DNA from: Dermanyssus gallinae
Taxonomy: Eukaryota; Arthropoda; Arachnida; Mesostigmata; Dermanyssidae
Assembly: GCA_003439945.1 (NCBI GenBank)
Contig: QVRM01007006.1
Span: forward strand, 186,001 to 250,000
Direction: 5' to 3'
DNA length: 64,000 bases
A program made the position numbers and the translations under genes. The notes under the pieces are model-generated. The model did not search any database. It had not been told where the DNA came from and was given only the letters and a program-made list of their open reading frames with translations. This document shows, one piece after another, positions 58,923 to 64,000 of the stretch (position 1 is the first letter of the stretch; each line of letters starts with the position of its first letter).

Positions 58923-60977
58923 TCAGTCGGGAAGTATGGCATCGTACTTCGGTGGCTCGGCCGGCTTGTCGAGAGTCATGTCAAGGGGCTCGTCTCGAGG
59001 TGGCACGAGGTAACCACCCGCCACCTCGAGGTGCCGAGGTAAACTGCGCGATTTGCGCAGATGCCGATAAACGGCTGCAGCTGCTGCTGCAGCTGCCGCC
59101 GCCGTTGCGGCCGTAAACTCCAAGGCCGATGTCGAAGCTGACGCCCTTAACGACGAGTCTGATGTCTTGGGCGACTCGAGGGGCTCTGATGCCGCACGCC
59201 CACCGCCCCTCGCAGACAATGTTGTTGTTGCTGTTGCTGTTGTTGTTGATGTTGTCGTCGTCGTTGTTGTCGTCGTGGTCATTGTTGTTGCTGCTGCTGC
59301 TGTTGCTGCTGTTGTTGTTGTTGCTGCTGCTGCTGCTGGCGGCGACCACGGCGGCGCCGATGACGTACTAGCGGACGAATGCCTATTCGACTTTTGTTGT
59401 TGTCGTCGCGAACGAGGCAGAGGCGGAATGCTCCTCATGTACTCGCCGCCCTCGCTCACCACCGACTCCCGCTTGTGGCGCTTATGGGGCAGGATGATTT
59501 CGCCCACCGGCAGCTCGATGCGAAAGTTCTCGCCGTGAAACAGCTCGCAGTGCCGCTCGAACTGCATGTACGTTCGGTAGGCGTTGCCGCACAGCCCGCA
59601 CGGCAGCATCTCGTTGGCGTGCAGGTCGTAGATGTGGCGCTGCATCGTGTGCTGCGTCGAGAACACCCGGCCGCAGTTGGGCACGGGACAGGTGCGCTCG
59701 ACCGACGAGAACACGCGAATCGACGGGTCGAGCTGCTGCAGCGTCGGCAGGTCGATCGAGTAGTTCGGGGTGGTGCCGTCCTCGGACGACGCCGACACCA
59801 GCCGGCTGCGCTCCTCGATCACGTGCATCGTCTCGACGTGCCTCTGGTAGTGCTTGAAGGCGCGATAGCCGTTGCCGCACATGTTGCACGTGATCTGCAC
59901 GCCGCTGTGCTCGTCGTAGTAGTGCCGGCCAACGTTGTGCAGACTCTGGAAGAACTTGCAGCACAGCGGACACTTGACCTTGTCCTTGTGCTTGCCCTGA
60001 TGCTCGAAATACGTCTTCCAGAGGTAGAACGACTTGTTGCACACGGTGCAGCGTGGCGGCCGGCCGTTTCTTTCGCCGCCGGCGCCGCCGCCGCCAGCTG
60101 GCCTGTTTCCTCCTCCCCCGCCGCCGCTTGTCGAGGCGTTCGTCGCACCCCCGCCGCAGCTACGCGGTTGACTACTGCTCTGTTGCTGTTGCCGCTGTTG
60201 GCGCTGTTGTTGTTGTTGCTGCTGCTGATGTTGATGCTGTCGTTTCTGACACTTGTCGCACGCCTCAAAGTCGCGGTTGTGAAAGTTGAGGTGCATGCGA
60301 GCACTGCTGTGCCAGTCGAAGCGGAGGCCGCACGCGTTGCAGAAAAATGGACCTGTCAGTCTTGCCCGGCTGTTCGTCTTCTGCAGAACGTAGCGACCGC
60401 CCAAGATCGAGGCCTTGTGACCGTTGTGACATCCGGCGCGAGAGGTTTCCGGCACGGCGGCGAGGAACGGTGCCCCAACGCCAGCAGGAGGCGCTGATGA
60501 GCTTGGCGCTGATGAGCTTGGCGTTGATGAGCTTGGCGCTGATGAGCTTGGCGCCGGACTCGGACTTGACGGTGGCGTGGGCAACGTGTCTCGGCCCTCT
60601 TGAACGGTGGCCTTTTTTTCGGTGGTGGCCGAACGTTCGGCTGCAGCCGGACTGACACGTTCGGTGACGTCTCTCGACGCCTCGTCCTCAACGCTCTCGG
60701 CGCCCTCGGCGATGTCGATCTCAAGTCGGCCCGAATCATCGTCTCGCTCGGAGTTGTCAGTCGCCGTCGGAGGGACGCGTTCGCTAAACGTGACAACCTC
60801 TTTCCGCACGGCGGGCAGCCGATCGTCCTTTTTCAAGATATCCGCCAGACACTCGACCGTTGTGCCAGGAGGCAGCTTGATCAGTGTGTACACAGGCTGA
60901 CCAGTGCTCTCGTTCACCACGGTAGTCTGCAATAGCACAGGATGCTCGGTCTGATTTTGATCATCGGTACGTTCCAT
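58923..60977 (-). CDS. C2H2 zinc-finger protein, 684 residues, single exon
   Basis: Probable nuclear DNA-binding regulator. Six C2H2 fingers: 213-233 (CNACGLRF), 310-330 (CTVCNKSF), 336-357 (CPLCCKFF), 364-385 (CNMCGNGYR), 430-453 (CPVPNCGRVF, with four residues between the Cys) and 460-481 (CGLCGNAYR). Fingers 3-4 and 5-6 are a duplicated pair: in each, an RH-Y-D-x-H finger is followed by a CGN-x-YR finger. Other segments: a Pro/Ser tandem repeat 133-164, poly-Gln 249-266, Gly-rich 275-301, a basic stretch LPHKRHKR 496-503, Ala/Thr runs 548-587 and 624-635, and a C-terminal PLDMT (664-668) resembling the CtBP-binding PxDLS motif. The start follows an in-frame TAG 12 bases upstream, and no intron is needed. 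GC-rich third positions create long antisense open frames. I do not recognise a named orthologue. Confidence 0.92.
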   Translation of the reverse strand: MERTDDQNQTEHPVLLQTTVVNESTGQPVYTLIKLPPGTTVECLADILKKDDRLPAVRKEVVTFSERVPPTATDNSERDDDSGRLEIDIAEGAESVEDEASRDVTERVSPAAAERSATTEKKATVQEGRDTLPTPPSSPSPAPSSSAPSSSTPSSSAPSSSAPPAGVGAPFLAAVPETSRAGCHNGHKASILGGRYVLQKTNSRARLTGPFFCNACGLRFDWHSSARMHLNFHNRDFEACDKCQKRQHQHQQQQQQQQRQQRQQQQSSSQPRSCGGGATNASTSGGGGGGNRPAGGGGAGGERNGRPPRCTVCNKSFYLWKTYFEHQGKHKDKVKCPLCCKFFQSLHNVGRHYYDEHSGVQITCNMCGNGYRAFKHYQRHVETMHVIEERSRLVSASSEDGTTPNYSIDLPTLQQLDPSIRVFSSVERTCPVPNCGRVFSTQHTMQRHIYDLHANEMLPCGLCGNAYRTYMQFERHCELFHGENFRIELPVGEIILPHKRHKRESVVSEGGEYMRSIPPLPRSRRQQQKSNRHSSASTSSAPPWSPPAAAAATTTTAATAAAATTMTTTTTTTTTTSTTTATATTTLSARGGGRAASEPLESPKTSDSSLRASASTSALEFTAATAAAAAAAAAAVYRHLRKSRSLPRHLEVAGGYLVPPRDEPLDMTLDKPAEPPKYDAILPD

Positions 60978-61827
60978 GCTTCTAAGCTACGTTCGCTCTG
61001 CAAAGAGATCAGGCCGCGCGATCCAATTAGTGCGAGTTAATATCTATCATACATACGTCACCTCATTGCGGCGACTCGGCCGATGCGACAAAAAGAACAT
61101 AAAACACGTAATACATTATCAGCTCAATGTCCACCACCCAATCTCCATGAGTAGAGATGTGTACGCAAAATGCAGTTTTACTCAAAGACATGACTGAGCA
61201 CGTCTCACGACTATACGCGAGAGCAATCGGAGAGATACTTGTTGTTGCTTTTAGGCTACTGACACAGTGCTCCATTGCAGCTCTCAGTAGTTGGCCCCAT
61301 TTATGGTCGGCCGCGGCGCTACTCAAGCAGGTTAACTAGTCGAGCTCACCGAGCCTAATAAGCGTCGGAACAACGCGCCAACTAGCTACCCGCACGTCCA
61401 CTTGTATTTGAAACGTTGCCGGGGCAGACCAGATGACCGGAAAACATTATCAATGGCCTTGACAGGGCATTTACTTTTGCTGCAGGGAAGAAGAGATGGG
61501 ACAGAATCTCTTCTGCCCACAACAGAAGCTGACGCGTGACGTTCACCAGGGTAACGCTGCAGCAGTAGGGTTTTAGGCATTCTACTGAGGTAGGCTAAGT
61601 ACGGGTTAAAAAAAACGGGCTGCCGCGTAAGAGTGTACACGTCCACAGGGGGCAAGTGTCCCTCCCCATACAATATCGGTATACTCTGCACTATAAAACA
61701 ATGCAAATCTTTATATAATACAAATATTAAATTATTCTAAAATATATGCATAATATGTACTCGTTTTAAATTATTGAGTATAATTTGTATACCTTTACCC
61801 AACAATGAGTAATATATATATATATAT
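60978..61827. other. Upstream flank of the zinc-finger gene
   Basis: This should hold its promoter and 5' UTR (transcription runs leftward). No core element can be assigned and no other gene is seen. Confidence 0.4.
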
Positions 61828-62010
61828 AAACTTAATTCATAATGGGGTATAAACAATTGTCCCCCAGTGAACGTGACGCGAAACTACATCAACCCTAAGT
61901 CTAAGCCTGGTAACGACTACCTGGACAAAAACTGCCCTTGGACATTGCCGTAGCGCCACCACGTTGTTTGCCCAATGACAGTTTTTGCCGGAAAAATTTA
62001 GCAGCGCGTA
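61828..62010 (+). repeat. Dispersed repeat of unknown type, copy 2
   Basis: Matches 46742-46935 (for example ACAATTGTCCCC, AGTGAACGTGACG, TTTGCCGGAAAAATTTAGCA) and ends directly in a TA array at 62009-62033. Confidence 0.8.
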
Positions 62011-62033
62011 TATATATATATATATATATATAT
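62009..62033. repeat. (TA)n microsatellite
   Basis: TA array directly following the dispersed repeat copy. Confidence 0.9.
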
Positions 62034-62889
62034 GGATGCGCCACGGAAGCTGGTAAACCATATTTATGGTTAAATAATAGGCTACGCGCCGTCTTCTCCA
62101 AAGGGGCAGATGCATAGCTTCATGCTCTATCCTGTGACTAAACAGATACCTTGTTAAAATCGGTAAGGCTCGCGGCCGGACCTCGTTTGGGGCAGACCTG
62201 GTGTACGCTCACACCAGCGTCTGCGGACACGTCGTCCGGCCGGACGGGCGCGATGATCTGCCCCGTATCGTCAACTCAGGCAGAAGGGCAGGGCATCAGG
62301 CCTTCAATGACAACTTTAGCATAGCTTTACGATTCAGCGGCGTACCGTGTATCCCGTCGGACTTGACAGGAGGAGGTTACTGTTACGGGATTACCGACTT
62401 GTCTTCGAAACCCTTGGCTCGTCCACTCGCAGTTTGACGCAGAAAGTCAGGTAGCGACTGTCTCTAGCCAACGCAGAAAGTAGAGCTTGCCATTTCCTCA
62501 GATAGCGCCAGTCGTTGAATGTGCAACGGGGCAATGCGGCCTCGGTCCGGGAAACCTTCAAGATATGGCAGGTCCCTTTTTGACATTGAACCCCCGTGGT
62601 GATGCATACGTTCGCAGGGACCCAAATTTCATAATCCGACTTTGAGGTTAAATAAAATATATAAATATAGGACCCTCCTAGAAGTAACGAGGAACGTGCA
62701 GAGTGAATTTCGACCAACATGATATGCGATATAACTAAAGGGTAGCACATAGAGACAATATTACCATAATAAAAGCATAGGTTAGCTTCTTAAAACGATA
62801 TATATATCCTTGTTCCCTCACTACCTTGGGCCGACAATCGAAAGCGGGAGGGAAAAACTCCAGATTGGTTTAATTCACCTTTCCCAGCT
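62034..62889. other. Intergenic DNA, no gene recognised
   Basis: The segment 62170-62450 is GC-richer and open on the plus strand (62201-62437, 78 codons). Its peptide is not recognised; it may be part of the retroelement remnant that follows. Confidence 0.35.
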
Positions 62890-63790
62890 GGGTGCTCACT
62901 AGGGGTTGTACCTTCTGCGTTCATGCCGCGTCGAGACTGAACTACCTGTTCAGGGGAATCAACAGTTCAGTCTTCTCGGCCCAGTTGGACGAAATTAACT
63001 TGCAGATGGGCCTTGCGTTGGAATCTATACTTAACCTGCGGTTGCAAAGCAAAGTTACATGCAGTTTTCTCGCAGGGTGCAGGTGCATGGCTGCACGCCC
63101 CCCCGAGCGCTCAGCTGGGTACCTTTCTGGAGCCTGCACGAATACTAGTCGGGTTGAGGTTAGGAGCAGAGCTAGTCTTCCCACACCGATGCAGGTGGGG
63201 TGACGAGGTCGACTCCCTAGATCAACATTTTCTGTCCGCAGAGTTCAAACAGAATCGCATGCCACTCAGTCTTGAACAAAACATTTAACAGAGGGCTACG
63301 GTTGGCAGGTTACCCTGCATTTTGGAGCCTCCTGGTGTAGTCAGAGACGATGGGAGGAGACCTGATGGCATGTCCCTGACTCCCTTCGAGCGGGACCAAT
63401 CGCTGGTGTGGGATGAGACCGTAACCGACTCTCTAGCCCGTTCAGTGGTCGGTGCGGACGAAGCCTGCCCTGGACACGTAGCCCTAGCGGAAGCAGCCAA
63501 GTGTAAAAAGTATTCAAGCATCGCTAATCCACACTTGTTCTCACACCTTGCGTTCGAAACATTGTGGAACATCGAGACTGGGCTGCTCACGACGAAACTA
63601 CTCAACGATGTCGAGAGGAGATTGATGCTTGCTACAAGAGGAGACAAGAGGGAGGGCGAATATTTACAATGTCTGTCTTTAGATGTTCAGAGAGGCCACT
63701 TTGGTGAGAGGCACTCTGGCTTGATGGACCAGCCCAAGCCTGGACCTAACGCTTTGAGTTATGCCCCAAGCGGGCTGTGTACCTGTTTCT
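62890..63790 (+). pseudogene. Retroelement C-terminal remnant with nuclease-like domain
   Basis: One frame from 63013 onward reads GAGAWLHAPPSAQLGTFLEP, VGLRLGAELVFPHRCRWG, VDSLDQHFLS, an in-frame TAA at 63286, then ILEPPG, DGRRPDGMSL, LVWDETVTDSLA, HVALAEAAKCKKYSS and HLAFETLWN. I know this series as the C-terminal region of RT-encoding retroelement proteins in many invertebrates. The RPDG ... WDxTVxD ... AExxK pattern resembles a PD-(D/E)XK nuclease core. The stop at 63286 and an upstream frame change near 63050 mark it as decayed. No RT domain is left in the window. It ends just before a TA array. Confidence 0.65.
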
Positions 63791-63817
63791 ACATCACAAA
63801 TATATATTTTGATACAC

Positions 63818-63819
<2 letters not shown>

Positions 63820-63886
<67 letters not shown>
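63820..63886. repeat. (TA)n microsatellite
   Basis: Two TA arrays separated by one AA step, immediately after the retroelement remnant. The remaining 110 bases of the window show nothing recognisable. Confidence 0.95.
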
Positions 63887-64000
63887 AAGAATATATTTTT
63901 TGCCGGCTAAACGGTCCTCGAGAGAACACGCGTGTAGTCTGACAAGCAAATTCTAATTACGAGCGATTTACATACTGGTGTCGAGTACGAAGCCAGTGGC

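Noticed and set aside
59482..60042. 186-codon minus-strand frame overlapping the zinc fingers
   Set aside because: It is an out-of-frame reading of the finger-coding bases and has no domain.
59379..60497. 372-codon plus-strand open frame opposite the zinc-finger gene
   Set aside because: The minus strand encodes six well-formed C2H2 fingers over the same bases, so this frame is a shadow caused by codon bias.

Overview
The window looks like nuclear DNA of an arthropod. It has genes split by GT-AG introns, long introns filled with transposon debris, R1-like non-LTR retrotransposons, a mariner pair, tRNA-derived SINEs and very many (TA)n, (AAC)n and (ATT)n microsatellites. The protein-coding content (mitochondrial-type glutamine synthetase, CDC7 kinase, a secreted Reeler-domain defence-type protein, a C2H2 zinc-finger protein) fits an arthropod. 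A mite or other chelicerate is possible, but the sequence alone does not settle this.

Layout. 1-1833: 3' flank with nothing recognised. 1834-2994 (minus): single-exon, GC-rich glutamine synthetase with a mitochondrial-type presequence. 2995-12334: about 9 kb of low-complexity intergenic DNA. 12335-22601 (plus): a complete CDC7-type kinase, which I reconstructed as nine exons whose phases all agree (564 codons plus stop). Its introns hold a foldback element and a degenerate R1-like LINE. 22602-27680: convergent intergenic region with a long foldback element carrying a nested SINE. 27681-37500 (minus): a four-exon gene for a 162-residue secreted Reeler-domain protein, whose signal-peptide exon lies 6.2 kb upstream of the rest. 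37501-58500: gene-poor, repeat-rich DNA with an R1-like LINE 3' end, ATT arrays forming an inverted repeat, two SINE families, another RT fragment, and two mariner elements tail to tail (one intact, one frameshifted). 58923-60977 (minus): a single-exon, 684-residue zinc-finger protein with a duplicated finger-pair module. 60978-64000: repeats and a decayed retroelement tail that resembles a PD-(D/E)XK nuclease domain.

The genes do not form one pathway. Glutamine synthetase handles ammonia and glutamate in mitochondria, CDC7 fires replication origins, the Reeler protein is secreted, and the zinc-finger protein is probably a transcription regulator. The contrast in gene structure is notable: two intronless GC-rich genes sit beside two intron-split genes of ordinary composition. 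The repeat history can be partly read from nesting (a SINE inside a foldback element), an 8-bp target duplication around one SINE, and TA dinucleotides at the mariner ends. I found no convincing new defence or metabolic system. The strongest candidates for follow-up are the tail-to-tail mariner palindrome, the duplicated zinc-finger module, the SINE and foldback families, and the nuclease-like retroelement tail.
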